Below are positions 1 through 5,906 of a DNA stretch of 6,062 nt, one piece after another. Every line of letters starts with the position of its first letter. Positions within the stretch are counted from its first letter, which is position 1. The notes beneath the pieces are model-generated. The model had not been told where the DNA came from. It did no database searches and saw only the letters and a program-made list of their open reading frames with translations. The stretch is taken from assembly GCA_023489375.1 (NCBI GenBank), contig JAMDCX010000044.1, forward strand, positions 1 to 6,062. Direction: 5' to 3'. The DNA is from Planctomycetota bacterium. GTDB taxonomy: Bacteria > Planctomycetota > Phycisphaerae > WQYP01. A program made the translations under genes and the position numbers.

Positions 1-309
1 GGGCACCGGGAGATTGGGTTCCGCTGAACGAACTACGCCAGCATCAGCGGCATGGCTAATGCGGCAACGGGTCTTGGGCGGCGGAAATAAATCTCGAACG
101 GATGGGTGGAAACGCGCTGCCAACGCCAACACGCGGGCCGTTGGCGGGTAGCAATCCGGATAGCCGGGTTGAGCAGGTAGGCCATCGCGTCTGGCCATAG
201 CCGGAACGCGAAAGGGTTGTCACTTGCTGGACGCAAAATTATTTCCCGGTAAAATCCGGGGCTAATATGCGGAGTAAGTGGCTACCCATATTACATTCCC
301 ATTAATAGC
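1..309. other. Upstream non-coding region, possible gene tail
   Basis: I see no complete gene here that I can support. The third forward frame is open from the window edge to a TAA at 57-59 and would give a C-terminal tail of 18 residues (APGDWVPLNELR and so on). This could be the end of a gene cut by the window, but it is too short to identify. Short dyads are present: CGCCAAC/GTTGGCG at 124-130 and 140-146, and CCCGG/CCGGG at 245-249 and 256-260. Neither is followed by a T run, so neither is a clear intrinsic terminator. A weak promoter-like pair, TTGTCA at 217-222 and TATTTC at 240-245 with a 17-bp spacer, could serve the downstream hydrolase gene, but the -10 match is poor. Confidence 0.4.
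263..293. promoter_or_regulatory. 7-bp dyad in front of the HD hydrolase gene
   Basis: TAATATG at 263-269 and CATATTA at 287-293 are exact reverse complements separated by 17 bp. The right arm ends 27 bp before the TTG start of the hydrolase gene. This could be an operator or a weak leader hairpin. A dyad of this size in AT-rich DNA can also arise by chance, and no regulator gene lies nearby. Confidence 0.25.
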
Positions 310-314
310 GGGAG
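310..314 (+). promoter_or_regulatory. Ribosome binding site choosing the TTG at 321
   Basis: GGGAG at 310-314 is a good Shine-Dalgarno core. It abuts the TTG at 315, which leaves no spacer, but sits 6 bp before the in-frame TTG at 321. The second TTG is therefore the likelier start, and the protein would begin M-A-V-K-A-F-H-E-I. No in-frame ATG lies between this site and the conserved N-terminal RDPIH motif. Confidence 0.6.
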
Positions 315-320
315 TTGATT

Positions 321-1640
321 TTGGCTGTTAAAGCGTTTCACGAAATCCGTGATCCCATACACGTGTTCGTCCGGCTTGATTCCGACGAACGGTTGGTACT
401 GGATTCGCAGCCATTCCAACGATTACGCCACATCAACCAACTTGCGTTAACGTACCTTGTATACCCGGGTGCCACACACAAGCGGTTTGAGCATTCGCTG
501 GGGGTAATGGAGCTTGCCAGCCGGATATTCGATATTACCACCGATCCAAATAATACTAATGACAATACCAAACGGCTGCTTCCGGAATTATTTAATTCAG
601 AAAAGCGGGCGTACTGGCGTAAGGCAATTCGAATGGCAGCCCTATGCCATGACATGGGGCATCTGCCTTTCTCCCATGCGGCGGAGGATATGCTGCCTCC
701 CGACAGTAGCCACGAACAAATTACCGCCCAAATTATTCAATCTTCAGATCTCGCCGCGATCTGGGAGAGGATGACACCACCATTGCGACCGGCTGATGTC
801 GTGAATCTTGCCTTGGGACCAAAGGAGGCAAAGAAGCACGTTTTCTCTCTGTTGGAGGGGTTGCTTTCCGAAATTATCGTTGGGGACGCTTTTGGGGCCG
901 ACCGGATGGATTATCTTTTGCGCGACTCCTATCATGCGGGCGTGGCTTATGGACGCTTTGACCACTATCGGCTCGTTGATACACTGCGTATTCTCCCTCC
1001 GCCACCATCAGGCGAGGGCGGCCAGTCCGAAGAATTGCAACTTGGTGTTGAGCACGGGGGGATTCATTCTGCAGAAGCCCTCAACCTGGCGCGTTATTTC
1101 ATGTATTCACAGCTTTATTTTCACCCAGTTCGAAGGATTTACAATATCCACCTTATGGATTTTCTCAGGGCTTGGCTGCCTGGCGGAAAATTTGCGACGT
1201 CACCGGTGCAGCATCTGCTCCAGACAGATAATGAGATCACAGCGGCGATTGCGCATGCGGCTCGTACACCCGGTGTCCCCGGTCATGAGCCGGCGCGTCG
1301 CATCGCCAATAGGCAGCACTTCAAGCTGGTTTATGAACAAAATCCCGATGATGTCAAAGGCAATAGCAAGCCCGCAGAGGCGGTTTACCGCGCGTTATGC
1401 AAGAAATTTGACTCCAAGCAGCTTCGCCTTGACAGCAAGCCCGCAAAACCTGGATCGCTTGATTTTCCCGTGCTCATGCACGATGGTAGGATTATTTCTT
1501 CGCTGGCGATTTCAAACATTATTCAAAACTTGCCATCAGCCGTGGTGGATTTTGTGTTTGCCGAACCGGCTATAGCCCCTGCGGCTCGAGATTTTGTCCA
1601 GAAGAACCGATCGAGTATCATAAACCAGCAGGAGATTTAA
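321..1640 (+). CDS. HD-domain dNTP triphosphohydrolase, SAMHD1/EF1143/YwfO-like
   Basis: This is a cytosolic metal-dependent phosphohydrolase of the HD superfamily. Characterised relatives (Enterococcus EF1143, human SAMHD1) split dNTPs into deoxynucleoside and triphosphate. The product is 439 residues from the TTG at 321, near the usual length of bacterial members. The catalytic set is intact: R55 and H58 in KRFEHSLGV, H110-D111 in ALCHDMGHLPFSH, H114, H119, H131 in SSHEQ, and D194 in GADRMDYLLRDS. The N-terminal RDPIH and FQRLRHINQL motifs and the helix pair EALNLARYFMYSQLYFHPVRR (about 252-272) are typical of this subgroup and not of the Dgt type. A short Pro/Gly-rich loop lies at about 226-236. 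The gene is followed after 3 bp by a YwgA-like gene, the same order as Bacillus ywfO/ywgA. The family assignment is firm. Substrate range and dGTP activation are inferred from relatives. Confidence 0.93.
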   Translation: MAVKAFHEIRDPIHVFVRLDSDERLVLDSQPFQRLRHINQLALTYLVYPGATHKRFEHSLGVMELASRIFDITTDPNNTNDNTKRLLPELFNSEKRAYWRKAIRMAALCHDMGHLPFSHAAEDMLPPDSSHEQITAQIIQSSDLAAIWERMTPPLRPADVVNLALGPKEAKKHVFSLLEGLLSEIIVGDAFGADRMDYLLRDSYHAGVAYGRFDHYRLVDTLRILPPPPSGEGGQSEELQLGVEHGGIHSAEALNLARYFMYSQLYFHPVRRIYNIHLMDFLRAWLPGGKFATSPVQHLLQTDNEITAAIAHAARTPGVPGHEPARRIANRQHFKLVYEQNPDDVKGNSKPAEAVYRALCKKFDSKQLRLDSKPAKPGSLDFPVLMHDGRIISSLAISNIIQNLPSAVVDFVFAEPAIAPAARDFVQKNRSSIINQQEI

Positions 1641-1643
1641 CTC

Positions 1644-2204
1644 ATGGAAAGTGATGCAAAAAAAGCCATTGTTACTACTTTGATGCGCTCATTGGCAAAA
1701 GAGGGTAGTTGGTGCGGAGAAACGCATGTCCAGAAAGCCGTCTTTATGTTACAGACCTTAACCGAAGTCCCGACCGGTTACTATTACGTGCTTTACAAAC
1801 ACGGTCCGTTTTCTTTTGACCTGCGTGACGAATTGGCTACTATGCGGGCGGAGAAAATTGTTGAACTTGTCATCCGCACCCCGGATTACGGGCCGGCCAT
1901 CGTGCCCACGGCCAATTCCGACCGCTTGGAAAAAGCAGCATCCGCTATCCTGCCCGATTTTCAACGCCAAATCACATTTGTGGCGCAAGCTGTTGGCAAG
2001 AAAGGTGTAGCGGAATTGGAACGCCTGGCAACGGTCTTGTATATTTCACCGGAATTTTCGGTAGCAGATACGACAGATTCCAAAGCGCGGGCACTGCGAA
2101 AAATCAAACCCCACATCACTCAAGCCGATGCCATCACGGCGGTCACTGAAGCTCAAGAGTTGATGGCATCCGCCCCACATGCCGCGCAAGGGCTCGGCCG
2201 GTGA
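1644..2204 (+). CDS. YwgA-like protein of unknown function
   Basis: This is a soluble protein of 186 residues with no signal peptide or membrane segment. An AGGAG at 1630-1634, 9 bp before the ATG, overlaps the end of the hydrolase gene. With only 3 bp between stop and start, the two are almost certainly co-transcribed and translationally coupled. The family signature is HVQKAVFML (28-36), then YVLYKHGPFSFDLRDELATM (48-67), where the HGPFS turn and following helix are most conserved. The C-terminal part carries LATVLYI (128-134) and KIKPHITQADAITAV (153-167). The layout resembles YwgA and, more distantly, the winged-helix-like SocA/Panacea antitoxin-type domain (DUF4065). No catalytic residues are evident. 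Constant pairing with an HD dNTPase suggests that it modulates or partners the enzyme, but this is inference. The last about 12 residues (Ala/Gly-rich) look unconserved. Confidence 0.85.
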   Translation: MESDAKKAIVTTLMRSLAKEGSWCGETHVQKAVFMLQTLTEVPTGYYYVLYKHGPFSFDLRDELATMRAEKIVELVIRTPDYGPAIVPTANSDRLEKAASAILPDFQRQITFVAQAVGKKGVAELERLATVLYISPEFSVADTTDSKARALRKIKPHITQADAITAVTEAQELMASAPHAAQGLGR

Positions 2205-2314
2205 CCTGTTTTACCCCTTGGGGAGGCTGGCACGATCCCAGACTCCAGCATAAACGCATCGGAAATGTGTCGTAACGCCGTTATCAGCATTAACCTCTTT
2301 GTTGTGCAAGCATC

Positions 2315-2345
2315 TTGCCTGCATCCAATGCCTGAGGAATATAAA
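2315..2345 (+). promoter_or_regulatory. Tentative ligA promoter
   Basis: TTGCCT (2315-2320) matches four of six bases of the sigma70 -35 consensus, and TATAAA (2340-2345) matches five of six of the -10. The 19-bp spacer is suboptimal. Transcription would start near 2352 and give a leader of about 95 nt that contains the hairpin at 2381-2415. Housekeeping sigma recognition in this host is assumed. Confidence 0.3.
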
Positions 2346-2380
2346 GATTATACGCCTGCGTTACAGAGCGGTGCTTTGTC

Positions 2381-2415
2381 CACCACGCGGCTGTGTAAAC
2401 AGTGCGCCGGTGGTG
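2381..2415 (+). promoter_or_regulatory. Stem-loop in the ligA leader
   Basis: CACCAC (2381-2386) pairs with GTGGTG (2410-2415). After a small internal loop, GGC (2389-2391) pairs with GCC (2406-2408), closing a loop of about 14 nt. It ends 31 nt before the ligA ATG and has no T run, so it is not an intrinsic terminator. It could shape a leader RNA or influence translation, since no strong Shine-Dalgarno sequence is visible before the ATG. I do not recognise it as a known riboswitch class. Confidence 0.4.
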
Positions 2416-2446
2416 AGGCGGTGCCAGTCCGGATATAACCATCGCT

Positions 2447-4486
2447 ATGAGTGATTCAATATTGCAGATCATGGACTCTTTGCGGCGGGAAATCAGGCGG
2501 CATGATGAGCTTTATTACCAGCAGGCCAAACCGGAAATTTCGGATCAGGATTATGATGAGTTGCTCCGCCGGCTTACCGATCTGGAGCGGGCGCATCCTG
2601 AATTTATCACGCCGGATTCACCAACGCAGCGTGTCGGCGGCAAGCCGTTGCAGTCGTTTGCTTCCGTGCGCCATGCTATGGCCATGATTTCCATTGATAA
2701 TACCTACAGCGAAGGTGAAGTGCGGGAATTTGATCAGCGGATACGGAAGCTGCTGGAAGGCGACGATTATAGTTATGTCTGTGAGCCGAAAATTGACGGC
2801 GTATCGCTGTCTCTGCGTTATGAAAATGGCCTTTTGGTGCAGGCCGCCACACGCGGTGATGGTGATACCGGCGATGATGTAACCCAGAACGCCCGAACCA
2901 TTCATGATATTCCCCTGCGGTTGCACGATCCCAAGCCGATCATCCGGGATGTGGATTTTCCCGGGACGTTTCCACCCGTGCTGGAAGTGCGCGGCGAAAC
3001 GTTTTTAACCCGGCAGCAATTTCTGGTTATTAACCAGCGCCAGGAAGCCATGGGGGAGGAACTGTATGCTAATCCCCGGAATACCGCCGCCGGCACGCTC
3101 AAACTCCTGGACCCGCGCCAGGTGGCGGAACGGAAATTACGATTCCTGCCGCATGGGCAGGGCGTGGTGGAGAATTATGAGTTTGCCACGTATCAGCAAT
3201 GGCTGCGTTATCTCAAAGCGGTGGGATTTCCGGTATCGGAATATGTTCATCCGGCGCAGGATATAGCCGCCGTGCTGGAGTATATTCACTATCTGGACAC
3301 GCTGCGGAAAAATCTGCCTTATGACACGGATGGTGTAGTAGTGAAACTCGATTCCTTAGCTCAACGCCGGCGGCTTGGCGCCACAGCCCGGGCGCCGCGC
3401 TGGTGTATCGCGTTTAAGTATCAGCCGGAGCAGGCGGAAACACAATTGGCCCGGGTGGTATTTCAGGTGGGGAAAACCGGCACCATTACGCCGGTGGCGG
3501 AGTTTGAACCACCGGTGTTTATCAGCGGCACCCAGGTGTACCGTGCCAGTTTGCATAACTTTGATGAAATAGCCCTCAAAGATATTCGCCTGCATGATCG
3601 CGTTATTGTGCAGAAGGCGGGGGAAGTTATTCCTTACGTTGTCGGCAGCGTACCAGCCAAACGTCCGGAGAACGCTGTGCCCATCGTGCCGCCGCCGATA
3701 TGTCCTTCCTGTGCGTTGCCGACAGTTCGTGACGGCGGATTTGTCCGTTGCGGTAATCTTGCCTGCCCCGCCCAACGCGAAGAACGCCTGCTGTTTTTCG
3801 GGGCACGCGATCAAATGGATATTGAAAATCTCGGCCCGGCGGTGGTGCAGCAACTCATGGCCAGAGGATTGGTAACGACCATTCCGGACTTGTACCGCCT
3901 TAAACTGGAAGATGCGGCGGGTCTGGAGCGCATGGGAGAAAAATCGGCCGCCAATTTAATTACCGCTATTGCGGACAGCAAAAACCGCGGGCTGGAGCGT
4001 CTGCTGGCCGGGTTGGGTATTCTGCATGTTGGTGTGCGCACCGCGGAGGATATTGCATGTCAGTTTCCATCTGTGGAGGCTTTGGCCGGGGCGTCATTTG
4101 CGGATTTTGAAAAAGTGGAAGGTGTTGGTGAAGTGGTGGCCCAAAGCCTGCACCATTATTTACATCAACAGGGGGGCCTCGAATTACTGCGTGAACTGGA
4201 AGGCCTGGGCGTGAAAACCACGCCCGCCCGCGAACGGCACAACAACGGTCCATTGGCCGGACAAACAGTAGTGGTCACCGGTAAACTGCAACATTACGCC
4301 CGTCATGAAATTAATACCTTAATTGCATCACTGGGCGGAAAAGCCGGGGAAACGGTGAGCAAGAATACCACGCTGGTGGTGGTCGGGGAAGATGCGGGCG
4401 GCAAACTGGAAAAAGCCCGCAAACTGGGAGTAGAGATTATTGACGAAGCGGAATTCCTGAAACGAATCGGCAAGCGGGCTTTGTAG
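2447..4486 (+). CDS. ligA: NAD-dependent DNA ligase LigA
   Basis: LigA seals nicks in replication and repair, using NAD+ to adenylate an active-site lysine. The 679-residue product is full length. Domain Ia (about 1-70) carries the NMN-binding set Y23-Y24, D33, Y36-D37. The nucleotidyltransferase domain has E113, nucleophile K115 in the KIDG motif, R136 in TRGDG, E184 in VRGE, K300 in DGVVVK and K324 in FKYQPE. The OB fold begins at about 328 and includes VGKTGTITPVAEF. The zinc finger uses C419, C422, C435 and C440. Helix-hairpin-helix repeats follow, including LERMGEKSAANL (493-504) and VEGVGEVVAQSL (557-568), then a C-terminal BRCT domain (about 601-679). The ATG at 2447 fits the family N-terminus. 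A second in-frame ATG at 2471 would shorten helix 1. No strong ribosome binding site is seen for either. The motif SIDNTYS (82-88) differs from the common LSLDNAF. Confidence 0.98.
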   Translation: MSDSILQIMDSLRREIRRHDELYYQQAKPEISDQDYDELLRRLTDLERAHPEFITPDSPTQRVGGKPLQSFASVRHAMAMISIDNTYSEGEVREFDQRIRKLLEGDDYSYVCEPKIDGVSLSLRYENGLLVQAATRGDGDTGDDVTQNARTIHDIPLRLHDPKPIIRDVDFPGTFPPVLEVRGETFLTRQQFLVINQRQEAMGEELYANPRNTAAGTLKLLDPRQVAERKLRFLPHGQGVVENYEFATYQQWLRYLKAVGFPVSEYVHPAQDIAAVLEYIHYLDTLRKNLPYDTDGVVVKLDSLAQRRRLGATARAPRWCIAFKYQPEQAETQLARVVFQVGKTGTITPVAEFEPPVFISGTQVYRASLHNFDEIALKDIRLHDRVIVQKAGEVIPYVVGSVPAKRPENAVPIVPPPICPSCALPTVRDGGFVRCGNLACPAQREERLLFFGARDQMDIENLGPAVVQQLMARGLVTTIPDLYRLKLEDAAGLERMGEKSAANLITAIADSKNRGLERLLAGLGILHVGVRTAEDIACQFPSVEALAGASFADFEKVEGVGEVVAQSLHHYLHQQGGLELLRELEGLGVKTTPARERHNNGPLAGQTVVVTGKLQHYARHEINTLIASLGGKAGETVSKNTTLVVVGEDAGGKLEKARKLGVEIIDEAEFLKRIGKRAL

Positions 4487-4638
4487 CTATCTACCAGGCA
4501 TGTCTACTGACATGCTGATGAAAGCCGTCTGAAATGCTTTAGCATGCGACGAAGAACTCGACGGATTGTGACACAAAGACGCAAGGACATGATGATGCGT
4601 CGAAAGTACACCATACGCTTGCACGGTTGCGGTTGATA
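4487..4638. other. Convergent intergenic region with hairpins after ligA
   Basis: This is the gap between two convergent genes. GCATGTC-TACT-GACATGC at 4498-4515 is a perfect 7-bp hairpin 12 bp after the ligA stop, but it lacks a T run. A second structure pairs CGTC (4526-4529) with GACG (4548-4551) around ATGC-TTTA-GCAT (4534-4545). A third pairs GACGC (4578-4582) with GCGTC (4597-4601). Together they may help end transcription from both sides. Read on the minus strand, the middle hairpin is followed by TTTC only, so none is a canonical intrinsic terminator. Confidence 0.4.
4498..4515 (+). terminator. Hairpin behind ligA, possible weak terminator
   Basis: This is a perfect 7-bp stem (GCATGTC/GACATGC) with a four-base TACT loop, placed 12 bp after the ligA stop codon. 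The absence of a downstream T run means it would need Rho or would act mainly as an mRNA 3' end stabiliser. The stem itself is certain. The role is inferred from position. Confidence 0.35.
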
Positions 4639-5238
4639 TCAGGTTCCCTTCTGCCAGTGATAGTGTTGTAGAAGTTGCCAAAGATCGGTAAGAGACTGTT
4701 TATTTACCGCAGTGGCGTGGTCCAGGTACGCCATCAGACCGGGGCCGGCATGATGGGTCCGGGCCTGCTTGTGTGCCGCCTTATCCATGGCCAGTTGCCA
4801 GGAATAATCCATATACATCATGATCAGATAGCGTTTCTGGAAATCAGCCGCATTGCTGTGCAGCAACAGGCCGCCTTCATCATGGTTGATAATTTTCTGG
4901 GCTTGGCCAAACAAGCCGGGGCGATACACATAATGCAGTTTTACATGATGTTTTTCCGCCCACGCCTTTAGCTGCCTTAATAGTTGGCCCTGACTGCTGG
5001 ACATGTAGCGGTTGAATTTTTTCACCGGAGCACAAAGCCCTTTGAAGTCCGCCAGAAAAGCCAGTTGAGTTTTGTTTTTATGCCCCTTCGCCAGAGAGCA
5101 AAGAATTTGCAGTAACGCCGGATTAAGCTGTGGCGCTTGTATCTCCTGACGCGGTGTCGCCATACCGCTACACCCGATCAATTCGGAACATAACAGCAAT
5201 GTCATCAATATCACGGCCAAACGCTTTCCTGTACGCAT
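4639..5238 (-). CDS. Putative lipoprotein of unknown function
   Basis: This 199-residue protein has a clear lipoprotein signal. R2, K5 and R6 form the basic n-region, residues 7-17 form a hydrophobic core, and the lipobox is L20-I21-G22-C23, so C23 would be lipidated after signal peptidase II cleavage. Ser at +2 argues against inner-membrane retention if Lol rules apply. The mature part has two further cysteines (C47, C69) that could form a disulfide. It is mostly helical in character and is rich in His, Gln and Lys toward the C-terminus (about 148-196). No further membrane segment is evident. On the minus strand, AAGGGG sits about 8 bp before the ATG (complement of 5246-5251), a good ribosome binding site. 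The gene converges on ligA and has no operon partner in the window. I recognise no family. An orphan cell-envelope protein is the safest description. Confidence 0.75.
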   Translation of the reverse strand: MRTGKRLAVILMTLLLCSELIGCSGMATPRQEIQAPQLNPALLQILCSLAKGHKNKTQLAFLADFKGLCAPVKKFNRYMSSSQGQLLRQLKAWAEKHHVKLHYVYRPGLFGQAQKIINHDEGGLLLHSNAADFQKRYLIMMYMDYSWQLAMDKAAHKQARTHHAGPGLMAYLDHATAVNKQSLTDLWQLLQHYHWQKGT

Positions 5239-5485
5239 ATTTCAACCCCTTATGTCAATCCATCAATTGTTTCGCACGCGACAATCTTTATCTGCCGCAA
5301 TTTCCGGCAACGGTTTTTAAGAATATGTTGCTGCCGCATTACCCGCAATCATATCTCATTATTTCATTATCTCCGCGACTTTCGTTCCCTCCTGTGGGGG
5401 CTTACAAAAACTTGTTTCTGTCACTACCGCCGCCCGGCTTCCGCCGGCCTTCACTCTCCGACCATATTGGTGTCAAATACACCGG
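5239..5485. other. Gene-free DNA upstream of the lipoprotein gene
   Basis: No convincing gene is seen. It must contain the promoter of the minus-strand lipoprotein gene, but I find no good -35/-10 pair on that strand. Small hairpins are present: CCGGC-TTCC-GCCGG at 5434-5447, and GGTGT-CAAAT-ACACC at 5469-5483 just left of the first inverted-repeat arm. Neither is followed by a T run. Confidence 0.4.
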
Positions 5486-5623
5486 GTGCGGCCATATTTT
5501 TGGCAATTCTTTAGTCCCCCATCAATTTCGCAGCCCGATGCCGTCAAATTCCATGTTAGCCGCGTGGCCTTGGCCCGCGCGTTAGCTCTGAAAATATCGT
5601 CCCAGCTAAAAATATGGCCGCAC
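5486..5623. repeat. Inverted repeat with 19-bp arms about 100 bp apart
   Basis: The left arm at 5486-5504 (GTGCGGCCATATTTTTGGC) is the reverse complement of the right arm at 5605-5623 except at one position, where the pair is G opposite T and would be a wobble in plus-strand RNA. The 100-bp interior includes GGCC-TT-GGCC, flanked by CGCG on each side, and an AATTT/AAATT pair. The right arm ends 12 bp before the TTGACA of the promoter at 5636. It could be a paired operator, a small mobile-element remnant with terminal repeats, or a folded RNA. I find no target-site duplication at the arm ends and no transposase nearby. A related CCATATTGG lies at 5462-5470. Confidence 0.7.
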
Positions 5624-5635
5624 AATATCCATCTC

Positions 5636-5664
5636 TTGACATTTTGGCTACGGTATGTTCTAAT
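5636..5664 (+). promoter_or_regulatory. Strong sigma70-type promoter for the candidate small RNA
   Basis: TTGACA at 5636-5641 is the exact -35 consensus. TCTAAT at 5659-5664 matches the -10 consensus in five of six bases with an ideal 17-bp spacer. The start point would fall at about 5671, immediately before GGGGATG, the first strand of the structured transcript. This is the best promoter match in the window. No ribosome binding site and plausible protein follow it. Confidence 0.65.
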
Positions 5665-5670
5665 ATAAAT

Positions 5671-5759
5671 TATGGGGATGAACTCCCGTAAAGCGTGGCA
5701 TACGCCGACGGAATATCCGTTGGCCTGTTTACGTTTTTTGAGGCATCCCCTCTTTTTTT
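5671..5759 (+). ncRNA. Candidate structured small RNA of about 90 nt
   Basis: The transcript predicted from the promoter at 5636 folds into a nested structure. P1 pairs GGGGATG (5674-5680) with CATCCCC (5744-5750). It is extended across a small internal loop by CTC (5683-5685) with GAG (5740-5742). P2 pairs CGTAAA (5687-5692) with TTTACG (5728-5733). P3 is a 9-bp stem, GCCGACGGA (5704-5712) with TCCGTTGGC (5716-5724), including one G-U pair and an ATA loop. TC and seven T follow P1 directly and would end the transcript. Promoter, closed fold and T run line up, which argues for a stand-alone RNA gene. It lacks the SRP RNA tetraloop motif and is too short for typical 6S RNA or tmRNA. I do not recognise the class. 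A leaderless 60-codon reading frame starting at 5672 has an unconvincing composition. Confidence 0.5.
5740..5759 (+). terminator. Intrinsic terminator with T7 run
   Basis: A run of seven T (5753-5759) follows the 3' strand of the P1 helix. A local hairpin GAGG-CATCC-CCTC (5740-5752) overlaps the same bases and abuts the T run. Either the long-range P1 helix or this short hairpin could serve as the termination stem. The two cannot form together. Confidence 0.55.
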
Positions 5760-5906
5760 CTACCACATTTTTTCATCAATTTCGTATAGACAACGGTATA
5801 AGGATTACAGGTAACCATTGGCAGGTTAAAAATTGCGAAACATCCAAGCAGTAAGGTGTCATTTGAATTTTAAGAGCGTAAAATAACAGCATGGCACGGA
5901 ACAACA
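5760..5906. other. Spacer between the candidate RNA and the terminal-repeat element
   Basis: No gene or convincing signal is seen. The stretch is AT-rich. TATAAG at 5797-5802 resembles a -10 box but has no acceptable -35 at the right distance. Confidence 0.4.

Larger units (their letters stand above)
2205..2446. other. Intergenic region between the ywgA-like gene and ligA
   Basis: No gene is seen in these 242 bp. CCCC-TT-GGGG at 2214-2223 is a tiny palindrome without a following T run, so it is not a convincing terminator. TAACG-C-CGTTA at 2273-2283 is a short dyad. A tentative promoter for ligA is TTGCCT at 2315-2320 with TATAAA at 2340-2345. Its spacer is 19 bp, longer than ideal. The stem-loop at 2381-2415 is listed separately. 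The gap and these signals suggest that ligA has its own promoter, though read-through from the upstream operon is not excluded. Confidence 0.4.

Noticed and set aside
33..236. Minus-strand open frame of 67 codons starting with TTG
   Set aside because: It has no good ribosome binding site, its Arg/Pro/Trp-rich composition is typical of out-of-frame translation, and it matches no family I recognise.
2214..2223. CCCC-TT-GGGG as a terminator for the HD/YwgA operon
   Set aside because: The loop is too small for the full stem and no T run follows on the plus strand.
5130..5585. Plus-strand open frame of 151 codons
   Set aside because: It overlaps the start of the lipoprotein gene in antisense and runs through the left arm of an inverted repeat. 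It is rich in Ser, Pro and Phe with no recognisable motif, and no ribosome binding site precedes it.
5674..5733. Fluoride-riboswitch-like wording (GGGGATG...CCC-GTAAA)
   Set aside because: The start resembles the crcB motif, but the conserved CTGATG-type segment and the pseudoknot partner are missing. The long P1 and P3 stems do not fit that fold, and no transporter gene follows.
5672..5854. Leaderless 60-codon frame starting at the predicted transcript start
   Set aside because: The frame crosses a strong predicted terminator (T7 run at 5753-5759), and the peptide (MGMNSRKAWHTP and so on) looks non-coding. A structured RNA explains the segment better.
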